Assembly: GCA_033065855.1 (NCBI GenBank)
Contig: JAVXUO010001657.1
Span: 62,001 to 126,000 of the forward strand
DNA from: Escallonia rubra
Lineage: Eukaryota > Streptophyta > Magnoliopsida > Escalloniales > Escalloniaceae
Length of the DNA stretch: 64,000 nt
Direction of reading: 5' to 3'
The position numbers were made by a program, and so were the translations under genes. The notes under the pieces were generated by a model that saw nothing but the letters and a program-made list of their open reading frames with translations, made no database searches and had not been told where the DNA came from. Shown piece after piece: positions 23,257 to 34,746 of the stretch; the first letter of the stretch is position 1, and each line of letters starts with the position of its first letter.

Positions 23257-26200
23257 GTGAGTTACTTGTACTTTGATATGGTCAAGTGAACCTCGGATAA
23301 GGACACGCGCTAGCAAAAGAAATCTACCTGTATTACGTAAGTTAACCCGTCGCAAACTACTGTAGTCGAACTATGACCTAGGTATAAACCATCATTGTTG
23401 CATGATACTTGTTTGACCCTCGTAAGTTCTGAAGGGTGTAGATGCATAATGCATTGTGTGACTATCCTGCCATGAGGTCGGCACAAAGATTGGGAGATTT
23501 AATTCTATCAAATTAAATAAAGGGGAAAAAGAAAAAAAAAGACATGTGGTTGCAGTTCTGTTCCAATCTAGTTATAGGAATTTGGTATCTACTCTCCTAT
23601 ATCAGTCATCATCTACAATCTTGAAAGCTGGCAAGACAAGGCATTTCCCTCTTTGAAGGAAAGGAAGATGGATGCCCAATTCTTTTGTTCAATCTTTTGT
23701 CTGTGTAGCCGTCGGAAAAGTTTTCTTCTATTAGTGGGGAACATGCATTATATTGGCAGAAGTAATCCTCCAAGACTAATAGAGATGAAAGTGGGGACTC
23801 TTGGCATGGATTTACTTGTTAAAACCAAAACGTAGACACGTCTATATATGTATGTTTACAGTTTTTTGTTTAACCTGATATTCTTTTGGGCTTAGCTCAT
23901 GATCCTTTGTTATCTGCATCTCTATTTCTAGACACGCTTAGGAGGACATGTTTGTCTTTATGTATGTTTATGCAACTGATTTAACTTGAGCTTGTAAGAT
24001 GAGATATAAAGACTTCAACAAGCTTTATTTTGTCAATTAAATTTACTCTACTAGAAAAATGTCTGAACAGTGCTAAAGCAGTTTGGTGTTGTTGCAAGTA
24101 TGATGAACGTTTTTTTAATTTTATGGTAACAGGTGGTCATGGATGGGAATGCAAATGGACCTAGAGATGCCAGACTGAGGGCATTGCTGATGTGCAAGAT
24201 CTTGATAATTTTGGGAATGCATGGGATTTGTCTAGTGTTAGACACTTCTACAGGGTTAATGATGGTTTTCATAAACAAATTGAAGTTGTATGATAGTCTA
24301 TGATGCATTTTGACAAGATTAATTAGATTTCTTGAATTATGAATCATGGATATTGATCATTTTGTTAATGGTTGATGAAGGTGGTTTATTCTTTTACTTT
24401 GATCTTGGTTTTGCGTAACCCTTGATTTATATAAATTGCAAATAAATAAAATAATTACCTATATAGGTGATCGGTGTCGCCGCCACTAAAATCTTTTTAT
24501 TCACATAATTAATAACATGTCTCGGCCATCAGTGTCGTCGGTATAAGTCTATTTATTTAAGAAATAAAAAATTCAAAAAATCCTATAGCAGCGGTCATTG
24601 TCGTTGCCTATAATCTTTTAATTTATGTTTTAAATTAAAAAAAAATAGCTACGGCAGCGCCAATGACCGCCGGCTCAGATAGCCAGCGCCGGTAAAAGCA
24701 GTATTAGACGGCGGATAATAGAGGAGATATGCCGGCGTTTGACCGCCGGGATAGACCCGTATGACCGCCGACATATGTCTAGCGCAACGCGACTAAAGGC
24801 ATCGCTTCCCTAGCGCCGGCTAAACCTATGCCGGCGGTTATTCGGCTTACGGCGGCGTTTTCCGGCCGCCGGCATAGGTGTTTTTTCTTCTAGTGCAAGC
24901 TAAGCAATGCTACCAACCTCGATCAATATTTTCTGAATAAACCTAGATTGTCAATTTATTTGTCAGAACATAATTTATGTCAAATACGTTATAAACCCTA
25001 ATATCAACTACCCACTGCGTACCCACTCTCTCCGAAATCGCGCACTCAAAACGGTTCCCGCACACGGCCAACCTAACCGAAAATCCTATACACTCCTTAA
25101 CGGATACCGACACTCTAAAATTTATAATAATTTACACTAAAACACTTTCATAGCTTAAAACATTATTAAAAGTCAAAATATGCATTTTCTGAATTTTTGA
25201 ATATTTTCAAATTAAAATTATTTCTTTAAATACAATAGAAACCCAATAATGGCCATAATTACTCACAGCTGCAAAATAAGTCCCATAATTTTTTATAAGA
25301 ACTTTAAAATATATATAAAAATTATAGAAATCGAAATCAGAATTTAAAAGACACTGAAACTATTTCTTTATTTTTCGTTTTGCTAAACTCGATACGATAC
25401 AGCAAATGATAATAAATCAACTCGAAAATTTACCAAACTTTTACTGAGTCTTTCCTATATTATAAAACCATTACTATAATTTTTCCGAGAACATTTTCAG
25501 GGTTTAAAGGCTCCAAAATAATTTTACAATTTTAAGTTTGTAGAAAATATTAAAAATTCATATGATTTCAGAAAATTATAAAATTTTACCAGAAATTCTA
25601 ATATAGTCTAACGCATTACACTGTAAAATTTTACATACTAACGATAACCATGTGCTAGCCTACGCACGTGTCGATCCTAACGCTAACCCAAATTTCTCAC
25701 TCCGTACTTCTCTTCTCCTGTCCAAACCCAGAGTACAAGGTTACTGTTCACGCAGCTTCTCCTCCTTTTATCCCTTATCACAAACCCACTTCACACATAC
25801 ACATTTCCCACAATACACTCTTCACTTTCTTTCCCAAAAGACACACAGCAACATTTCTGGGTGCCATTGCAGGCCCTTTTATATCCCTTTCCTTCCAATG
25901 CACACACGCTACACGCACATATATAACACAGATACACACCAGTGGCACCATGCACTCACTTATATATATATACATATATACCATTTCATATGCCCATGTC
26001 TCCTTCTTCCTTTAACACCCTCACACTCATTCATGTACAAACACAGCAGCTATGTACACACCTATATCACCTCTAAAACACAAGGTCTACACACATTTGC
26101 CACAACCCACAAACTCGCGACCCAGCTGCACCCTTACACCCACTGATAACCCACAAACTCACGGCCATGGTGGCCATTGAACCCACTGCCTCATGCGGTG

Positions 26201-27799
26201 GTGTTCCTCTTGTTTGTTCAACCGTCCTCACTAACGGCACACATACAAAATACATCATCCAATCCCTCATCTCTTTTCTTCACAACCCATATCACACAAC
26301 TCTAACCCACGCACAAATGTTTCCTCCATACAGCATTTATGGCAGCCACTTGTTTCCCTCTCTCATAACACCTACGAATAGACTCCAAGGCACATAACTT
26401 CCACATCCATGCATTAACAATCCCACATACTAAACTCACGGCAGACCCATTAAACCAATCCTCACAGTTTACACGACCACACATACATCCAACATAACGC
26501 ACCACGGCGACATCGACTACCCCACCGCAGTGACCCTTTTCTTTTCTTCTCCCACACAAAACTCTCACAAACCGAAACCATGTCAACACAGATCCAACCC
26601 ATACGTAGATATAAATATACGTAACAGCCATAACTTACAATATATACTCTACACAATTGTTTCGAATTTGCGGACTACGGCAGTTTTCAATATACGAAAG
26701 GAAAACTCTTCTGGGTTCTCTCACATCTCCCCCTTAAGATGTAGTTATGTTAAATATTAGAGAAGAAACGTTAAATATAAAAGCTTACCGAGAAATCAAG
26801 GCCGATCGCCGGGAAAAAAAATCTTCTTGATCTCTTCCCTTGTCCCGTTCTCCTGCTCTCTAATCCTCTCTGTGTATTCTCTCTCTCTCTCTCTCTCGGT
26901 TGTGGCTGTGACGGCTGAAATGGAGCCCTTAGTCGGCTGCCACAACAATGTCTGATATATACATATACACATAATGAAAACCCTAATTAAAAAAAATGAA
27001 AAGAAACCCTACACGTTCGTTTGTCGCTAAAAATTGTCGACAAAATTTCAGTTACGCTAATCGTCACTAAACACTTCAATCATTATCCCTTATAACTGTT
27101 AGTGTTAGATTATAATTAATGGTTTCTAAAGTTGACAGAAATATTGCTCATCAATTCATCGCTAAAGTTTGTAATTAGATCCGAAAAATATCGGGGTGTT
27201 ACAGCTTCCCAGACAGAGCTTGAGGGTGGCAGTGCTGTGAGGGCGATAGCACAAGATGAATACACGACGACAGTCACAGTCCGATGCTTAGGTCCAGAGT
27301 CAAGGTCCTGTATGTTTCTCTCTCTAGGATTCTAGAGTGAGAAAATGAAAATGTGAGAGTCCTGAAAATGTCTAACCTTTCGAATGAATTCTCACAACCT
27401 CTATTGATAGAAATTGAGATGTTGATGTCATTAACCGACACGTGGCACTCCCCGGGAGTGATACGTCACCGGGGGGTCCACGGGTGCCGGTGCTCCACGG
27501 ACTGTCAGATCGTATATTCACCCGGCCTGCCCCACACAGCGTCGTTTTGTCTGTCTGGAAAGACTGGCTCCCACAGCATCGGTGTGGCCAGAGGACCCCC
27601 TTGATCTAGCCTCTAGCCTCTAATCCAAGCCCTTGCGGAGTCCTACGGGCCTAGCAGCGGTGGGGAAGACCCGACGCCCACCTGCCGGTTAATTAGGCAC
27701 GATGCCCTCCAAAGACCTGCTCCGGTCTCGGAGTGTCCCGGGGGTCCATAGTCTTAGGGGTGCCGACGCAAGCCCCCAGTGCCGGACCACGTAGGCCAG

Positions 27800-28520
27800 T
27801 CACGCGACACCCTGGCAGAGATAGTGTCCCGGAGGAGTCGCCTATTCCGCAGGTCGAGGTAGCATCCCAGAGAAGCCGTCTACCTGGCCGACCAAGGTAG
27901 CATCCCGGAGGAGCCGTCTACCTGGCAGAAGGGGAATCTTCGTGCCGAAGCACTTAGAGCTCCCTGGCAAAGATAGTGTCCCGGATGAGTCGCCTATCCC
28001 CGTGGGTGAGTCCTTATGCCGGAGCACTTGGAGCGAGTCAAGGTAGCATCCCGGAGGAGCCGTCTACCCGACTGGCCGAGGTAGCATCCCGGAGGAGCCG
28101 TCTACCTGGCGGAAGGGGAGTTGAAGAGCTCCCTGGCGGAGATAGTGTCCCGGAGGAGTCGCCTATCCCCGCGGGTGAGTCCTTGTGCCGGAGCACTCGG
28201 AGCATGTCAAGGTAGCATCCCGGAGGAGCCGTCTACCCGACTGGCTGAGGTAGCATCCCGGAGGAGCCGTCTACCTGGAGGAAGGGGAGTTGAAGAGCTC
28301 CCTGGCGCATATAGTGTCTCGGAGGAGTCGGATATCCCCGCTGGTGAGTCTTTGTGCTGGAGAACTCGGAGCACGTCTAGGTAGCATACCAGAGGAGCCA
28401 TCTACCCGACTGGCCGAGGTAGCATCCCGGAGGAACCGTCTACCTGGCAGAAATGAAGTTGAAGAGTTCCTTGGCGGAGATAGTGTCCCGGAGGAGTCGT
28501 CTATCCCCGCAGGATGTTGC
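27800..28520. repeat. 169 bp tandem array in copy B U3
   Basis: TCTACCTGG recurs at 28101, 28270 and 28439, exactly 169 bp apart, with partial units upstream. Each unit contains shorter subunits with the core TCCCGGAGGAG, bounded by GGTAG...CTACC or GATAG...CTATC. Frames across it are by-products of the repeat. Confidence 0.85.
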
Positions 28521-29282
28521 ACACTCCGGAGAGTGGGTCGAAGTATGTTCCACGACCAAGGGAAGGTGCGCATGGTGTGGTGAATGAGTGTGGTGCCCTG
28601 GGGGCATGTAACATGATTGTGGCGCATGGGCGCGATGAAGTGAGTATGGTGCCGGGGGCACGGTAATGTGATAGAGAGCTTGGGGGCACCACTGTATCAG
28701 CGGCGCGACGTATGGGCACGGCAGAGTGTTGAAGTACGGCTCCCGGACGCCGGCGACGGGGCTCGCGGAGACAAGGTCTGGGTGATGGGGTCGTGGAGAC
28801 AACGTTCGAGCGACGGGGTCGCGGAGTAGTGTCCGGGCGATGGGGTAACGGAGTTATGGATAGTCACTTGAAGAGAAGTGAAAATGCTAAGTATGGAAGC
28901 CAAAAGCCAACCCTTGGGGAAGGCCAAGGCCAACCCTTAGGGGGAGGCCAAGCCCAAGGGGAGGCCGAGGCCGACCCCAAGGGGGAGGCCAAGGCCGAGG
29001 CCGACCCCAAGGGGAAGGCCAAGGCTGACTTTCTTCGGCAAGCGCCAAGGTGCGCCGACAGGCGACGGGCGATGTGCGACGGTCGGAGCATGATGAGCAG
29101 TCATGCAAAGATGAGTTTCTTGGTGACGAAGTCGCGTAGAAGAAGTAAGAAGTGCACGTGAATTAAGCGTGCACGCTTTGACCGGTTGTGAGCGTTGAAT
29201 GTTGATTGTTGCTTGTGCGGACGTGTTATGCAAAATGCGACCCCAGTGGGCCTTTGGGTGCGACCAGAATAGGTTGGGAACA

Positions 29283-29645
29283 TGGTTTAATTAGATTAAT
29301 TATAATATTTAATTAGGGTTACTTCAAGATGTGTTAGGGATTAATTAGGGTTAACTAGGGTTAATTAGAAGTTCCTTAGAGTTAATTAGGGTTACTTAGG
29401 GCTAACTAGGGTTAATCGGGTTGAATTGGGGTTAATTAGTATTAATTAGGGCCAATTAGTGTTAATTAAGACTAACTAGGGCTAATTAAAGCTAATTAGG
29501 GTTTAGTTAGATTAATTGAGGCTAATTTGTGTTAATTAGGACTAATTAGGGCTAATCAACGCTAGTTAGGGTTAATTATGGTTAATCGGGTAATTAGGGT
29601 TACTTAGTATTAATAAGGGCTTAATTAGGATTTAATTCGGGTTAA
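29283..29645 (+). repeat. Degenerate TTAATTAGGG array, right half
   Basis: Same type of 9-12 bp variants as 19200-19769 (TTAATTAGGG, GCTAATTAGG, TTAACTAGGG). It resumes directly after the 29283-29287 duplication. Confidence 0.8.
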
Positions 29646-30060
29646 TTAAACTCCTAGTACAATTAAACATTATAACAATTATGGCAATTATAACAAACCA
29701 TATACAATTACACTATACATTATAACAAATTCAATTCAATTACACTACACATTATAACAAATTAAATTCAAATTCAATTCAATTACAGTTGCATGAATTA
29801 AACCACATGCATTAAAATAAATTAGGGTAAAATAAAGCTTACAGGGGGTGGTGCGGCGGCGGCGGTGGCGCGACAGTGGAGGGCTTGAGATAAGTCGAGG
29901 CACACGGTGTCATGGGGGGGAGGGGGGGGGGGGGGGGCTATCGCCGGAGCGGGGACGCTAGAGGAGGATTTCTCCGAAGGCAAGAAATCAGAGAGTGAGT
30001 GAGAAACTGAGAGAGAAAATGAAGAGAGAGAAAGAAGGAAATGGGCTTTTTATGACAGGA
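29646..30060. other. AT-rich then GC-rich non-coding segment before a CACTA end
   Basis: Contains short tandem ATTATAACAAATTCAATTC-like repeats (29660-29800), then GGCGGCGG and a long G run near 29917-29937. No coding signal. Confidence 0.4.
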
Positions 30061-30401
30061 CTTCCAGTGACGAAATGGTCCGTCGCTAAAAGTCGGTCAA
30101 TAAAAGTCATCATATTTAGACTTTAAGCGACGAGTATTTTTAGCGACGGAAAACTCCGCCGCTAAAATAATTTTTAGAGACGGGGAAATTCCGTCGCTAT
30201 ACATATATTTAAAAATCTGATCAAAATTACAAACTTTTTAAAAACTTTTAGCGACGGAAAAGTCGTTGCTAAAAATCCGGGTAAAAATCTGTCGGTAAAT
30301 ATTTTTACCGACGGATTTTTAGAGACGGGGTATTCCATCGCTGAAAGTGACTTTTAGCGACGGAATTGCTTCCGTCGCTAAAAACCCTTTTTCTGATAGT
30401 G
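30061..30401 (+). mobile_element. Right terminus of a CACTA element
   Basis: Repeated TAGCGACGGA and its complement in both directions, ending TTTTTCTGATAGTG at 30401, is the subterminal and terminal layout of a CACTA transposon. The matching CACTATCAG left end was not found in the window, so only this end or a truncated element is present. It may extend leftwards through 29646. Confidence 0.7.
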
Positions 30402-32172
30402 TAAGCAAACGCATTCTCGAGGTACATTACATACGTTTCCAGATTAGTTTAGATTATATTAGTCTAGAGTGGCTCCCACATCTCATTTTGATAAATACAA
30501 CAAAACTATTCAAAAAGAGTCTTTCAATTTGTTTCTTCATATGTAATTCAAGTGAAAGATCAAAATGTAGGTCGTCACCCATAGAGCCCGGTTGAACTAG
30601 GATGGTTTTGATTCCGGTTTGTCCGACCAGATACAAATGCCATTTGACCCATATTGTTGAATTCCAACCAACAATATAAAATTAGAACTAGGATGAGTTT
30701 ATATATTATTTATGTGTTAAAAATGCAAAAAAAAATTAATAAAAACAAGGTAGAGACCGTTAAGGTATGGCGGGTATTAGTCCCCCAAATCCATTTCTCT
30801 GTTTTAAATAGATTAGTCTTTGGACATTTTAGAGTCTTTTAGGGTTTTTCTTGTTTTCCTTTTGTTTCACAAAATTAGATGGAAACTCCTAATTTTAGAC
30901 CTTTCCCAGTGTCTAAGGATTTTTCAGAGGCAATTCGCTACACTAGGCTTTTGCTCACGACTTACTTTTCAGGTGAGAATTGATTAAAGATTGAGCTTGG
31001 ACGGATTGCTGGACTTTAAATAAGTTTTGGGAGCTTTCATGCTTAGTACGAGTATTTGAAAATTTTCTATTCGTAATAAGTTTCTTTAGTCGCGAAAGGT
31101 TGAGACCATTCTATTTAGGTTTAGTAATTTTTTGGGTATTGTAGGAATTTACTTTCGCGCTACTGCAAGTTAAGATTGTAGAGATTTTGGGGCTGTTTGA
31201 TAAAACTAAAATTACATGTTCAATACTTAAAAGTTGAATTCATATGACTGAAAATTTTAAGAGATTGAATTTTTACCACTTAAAATAAAAGTAAACATGT
31301 TTGGTAAACCAAAAGCAAGTGACTGAAAATTGATCCATATACAAATTTATCTATTTACTAAAATTATGCATTTATTTATGTACCTTATAATTGCCAAAAC
31401 CGTGTTGATGGTGGTGACGGCAGTGGCGGTGGACTAGTAGTGATGATGGTGGTGGCAAAAATCTGTCAATGGTGGCGATAGTGTGCTTGAAGATGTGGTG
31501 TTGGTAATTATGGTGGTGGCAATAGACGGCGACATGGCGGTCATGACAGTATTTGTGGTGTGGTGGATATTTAGATGGTGTTGGCGGACATGGACGTGGT
31601 GGTAGTGGCGCATGGTGTGGTGGAGGTGGCAGTGTCCTTCTGATGGTTGTGATAGTGGCTATGTTGTGGTAATTATGGTGGTGGTGGTTGTAGCATCGTG
31701 AAGGCGGTGTTGCTAGCAAACTAATCGTGGCAGCATTATGGTGGTGATTATTCTTTTTATGTAAAAGTTTGTTAAATAACTCTTAAGCATCTCATTTAAA
31801 AGTAAGTGATAAGCATTAAGAATGTTCACCCTGACTTAAAATTTTAGTCTATTTTTTGTAAGCATTAATTTTTTAAGTAATACAACATTAAGCATTATCA
31901 AACGCACTTAATTGAAAATTACTGAAAATTTTAAGTTATATGTGCTTAATTGTGTTATTGAACAAACCCTTTGTCTCAATGTTTACCAACGATATCAATT
32001 CTCTTGATTACCTATTGAGGTATTCGGCATTTTGCATGGTAAGATGGATTCTGAAGCAAGAATATTGGTTGTATTGGATTTTCAGTCGCGCCTCTATTTG
32101 AGCTCGTGATAGGTTTGGTATCAGAGCCGACTCTCAAAATCTTGGGCTTGGCTTTCCAGCCGGGTTGCCGAT
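30402..32172 (+). mobile_element. Eroded Tat/Ogre-like LTR and leader remnant
   Basis: The stretch around 30600-30640 and 30740-30960 resembles 46780-47215 (GGTAGAGACC, then a GGTTTTGAT...GTCC...ACCAG block) but is heavily diverged. It is interrupted at 31189-31969 by a hAT-like MITE. At 32113-32172 it ends with TGGTATCAGAGCCGACTCTC and sequence like the interior of the TRIM at 36170-36230. No coding region is seen. Confidence 0.45.
31189..31969. mobile_element. hAT-like non-autonomous element (MITE)
   Basis: Termini GGGGCTGTTTGATAA and TTATTGAACAAACCC are imperfect inverted repeats of the kind seen in plant hAT MITEs, and several AAAATTTTAAG-like stretches recur inside. An 8 bp duplication could not be confirmed. 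The centre (31400-31740) is a GTGGTGGCGG-type low-complexity tract; the minus-strand frame across it (Pro/His-rich) is not a gene. Confidence 0.5.
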
Positions 32173-33078
32173 TGTAACATCCCAGAATTTTCGGAACGTT
32201 AAACACGCGCTCGATCAGTTCACTAAGACAATAATATCCTCTACCTCAATAAATAATGCAACAAGATGTTAAAGCAACTAAACCATTAATCATAATCTTA
32301 GTAAACTATCGTAGGTGAAACATCAATCTAAGTCCTAAAGTTTAAACAATAGCATTCACCCACGCAGGGCTTCTAACGATCAATACCAAAATTTAATTCC
32401 TTTTCTTTCATTTGCAAGGCTCTAATCCTTATTCGGGCAACTTAATTGCTTCTTATCACCTGCGGAATGAAAGTCAAAGGAGAGTGAGCTTTCGAGAGCC
32501 CAGTAAGGTCGATCAAAGATTAAAACAACAAAACGATTCGAACGAGTTTTCATATAGAGTCAAACGAAACTTTTTAAGAGTTTCTTCAATAAAACACAGC
32601 ATTTCGATATAGACGAACGATTCAAACGATTTTTACATTCAAGTCAAACAATATCTTTTTGAAGAAATTTTAAATGAAACCACAGTTATCTCGATATAAA
32701 CATATGGACGAGTATCAACTCAATCCCTTAAATTAATAGTCATGCAAAATGCTTCAGATTTAATAAAAAGAGATAAGTAATATTGAACATGAGCAGTACG
32801 CTATAGCAAAGCCACCCCGCCAGTGCTCGATACGCTTTATACATGCATATGTACGCTGACTAGTCCATTTAGGTACTAGTTTAATTCAACCAACAGACCA
32901 TTCTTATAACGCCAACAGTACACATCATGCTTATAATTCCCAGGATTACTAACTCATGTCAACATTTAGAAAAATAAATACAATTGAAAATGCTTTACGA
33001 TAATCCAATCAATAAACATATGAGAATGAAAAGAGATAAGTACAACTCAAAATGTTTTATGATAATCGAATCAATAAG
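32173..33078 (-). mobile_element. Inverted long LTR fragment
   Basis: Starts TGTAACATCCC and follows 19897-20790 closely through the conserved TCGAGAGCCCAGTAAGGTC block at 32495-32512. It stops near 33078 where an unrelated repeat begins. On the minus strand this is the 3' end of an LTR. Confidence 0.75.
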
Positions 33079-34209
33079 GGCTAATTACACATATGTCCCT
33101 GAGGTTAGGGGTAATTACAGTCAATGACACAAAGTTTCAAAATATAACATTCCGTGACCAAACGTGTTTCAAATGTATCACCCGTATCCATCCGTTAGGG
33201 TTCCGTCCAAAAACAGTACTTTTTTTATGATGTCATCAATACAGACTTTCAAAATGACAATACTACCCCTTGTATTGTATATACAGAATATTTTTAAATA
33301 TTTTAAATTAAGATTTTAAGCTTTAATTTAAGGATTAGGGTTTTAAAACCCTAATTTGTTCTCTATCTTAAAAGGGTATTTCATCAAAATTTCTTAATAG
33401 AATTTCTCAATCGGCATCAAAACCCTAAGGGTCTCAATCTGTGAATTAGGGCTCAATCTACAATTTCCCAATCTGATCAAAACCCTAATTTGCAAATTAG
33501 GGCTTCAAATCCCAAATTTGAAAATTAGGGTTTCAAAACCCTAATTTGAAATCCTTGCCCTAATTTTCAATTAAGGGTTTCAAAGCCCTAATTTGAAAAT
33601 TAGGATTCCAAAAACCTAATTTGAAATCCTTGCCCTAATTTTCAATTTAGGGTTTCAAAGCCCTCCACTTCTCATCGCCATCGCCACTTGCTATTGCTCA
33701 CATGCGCCGGGGACGGGGGATGAAGGTCGGGGTGCAGCGCCGGGGATGGGGGATGCAGGTAGGGTGCCGCGCCGGGAGGGGAGGAAGACGGGGTTGGCGG
33801 GTGACTGGGAAGGGGGAGGTAGATGGGGTGGGCAGTGACGGGGAAGGGGGAGGCAGGTGGGGTGCGGCGCCGAGGAAAGGGAGGAAGACGGGGTGGGCGG
33901 TGACGGGGTGACGGGGAAGGGGGAGGCAGGCGGGGTACGACGCCGGGGAAGGGGAGGAAGACAAGTTAGCGGGTGACGGGGAAGGGGGGTAGACAGGGTG
34001 GGCTGTGACGGGGTGACGAGGAAGGGGGAGGCAGGCGGGGTGCGGCGCCGGGGAAGGGGAGGAAGACGGGGTGGGTTGGTGACGGGGAAGGGGGATGCAA
34101 ATGGGGTGGGCGGGGGTTGGGGGGGGTTAAGAGTAAAGTAAAGTCTTTTTTTTTAATGAAGTAATGGCATTGCAAAAAAAATAAGGTTCCAACATAGGTG
34201 CAATACAGT
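33079..34209. repeat. Unclassified repeat with telo-box palindromes and GC-rich minisatellite
   Basis: Begins GGGCTAATTACACATATGTC. 33330-33660 is rich in AAACCCTAA and TTAGGGTTT in both directions, with a perfect 10 bp-arm palindrome at 33524-33545. 33702-34110 is an irregular array built on GAGGAAGACGGGGT and GGGAAGGGGGAGGCAGG. It is probably a fragment of a DNA element or a composite; I cannot place it. Gly/Arg-rich frames across the array are not genes. Confidence 0.5.
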
Positions 34210-34692
34210 CTTTTCATTAAAACCGTTAGGATTTTTAGGGCTCGGTGTGACTTTGGGGTCAAAGCGTAATTTTTCTAAACTAGAGGGGTCAAAATGCAAT
34301 TTTGGAAACTTGAAGGGCCAAACTGTAAATTTTGACATTTTGCAAATGGTGTCATAATTTGGGGAGAAGTCATCCGAATGGTGGCCACCTCCAGGTTAAA
34401 TTGAGCTGACTAAGTTTCATAAAATAGTAAAATACTATGGGATAAGATTAATGAAGTGAAAATATAAAAGAAAAATTTTGGGGTAGAAAATATAAATAAA
34501 GAAACTCTAGAAAACAGCCAAAGAACGGGAACAGAAAGGAAGCAGCGGGAAGTAAGAAGAAAGGGAAGAAAAAAATGGGGAAAGTAGGAAGAAGAAGGAA
34601 AGGAAGGAAAAGAACAATAAGAAAAAGAACCCTAAATCCATCAGGGTATGATCTTGAACCCTAAATTGCGAAATTGTGGGAATTTGGTTGAA

Positions 34693-34746
<54 letters not shown>

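Larger units (their letters stand above)
20979..24895 (+). mobile_element. Non-autonomous CACTA (En/Spm) transposon with captured gene pieces
   Basis: Ends are CACTACAAAAAAAG and TTTTTTCTTCTAGTG, with an exact 3 bp duplication CAA (20976-20978 and 24896-24898). The empty site is visible in the related LTR near 36790 (GGTCCAAGCTATGCG). Subterminal TATGCCGGCGG-type motifs repeat on both strands at 21005-21185 and 24640-24870, as expected of CACTA elements. No TNPA/TNPD-like transposase is visible, so it would need a helper. The interior holds a CT-rich leader and exons of a plant gene on the plus strand. Confidence 0.9.
19897..27203 (-). mobile_element. Solo long LTR inserted in copy B, split by CACTA
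   Basis: TGTAACATCC at the left and GGGGTGTTACA at the right, with an exact 5 bp duplication GCTTC at 19892-19896 and 27204-27208. Read on the minus strand it starts TGTAACACCCC and carries the module ACTGGGCTCTCAAAAGCTCAC near 20185-20205. After removing the CACTA element it is about 3.4 kb. Close relatives are at 32173-33078 and 36528-38847. It has no internal coding region. Confidence 0.88.
19770..29282 (-). mobile_element. Solo LTR, TGATGCC family, copy B, with nested insertions
   Basis: Starts TGATGCCAAGA and ends GGTTGGGAACA, flanked by GGGTT (19765-19769) and TGGTT (29283-29287). Without the insertion at 19897-27203 it is about 2.2 kb. It is oriented as copies A and C (LTR read on the minus strand). 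It holds its own GC-rich tandem array at 27800-28520 and no coding region. Confidence 0.8.

Noticed and set aside
31372-31719. Pro/His-rich minus-strand frame
   Set aside because: It is the complement of a GTGGTGG-type low-complexity tract inside a MITE.
33698-34262. Gly/Arg-rich and Pro-rich frames
   Set aside because: Produced by the GC-rich minisatellite; low complexity on both strands.
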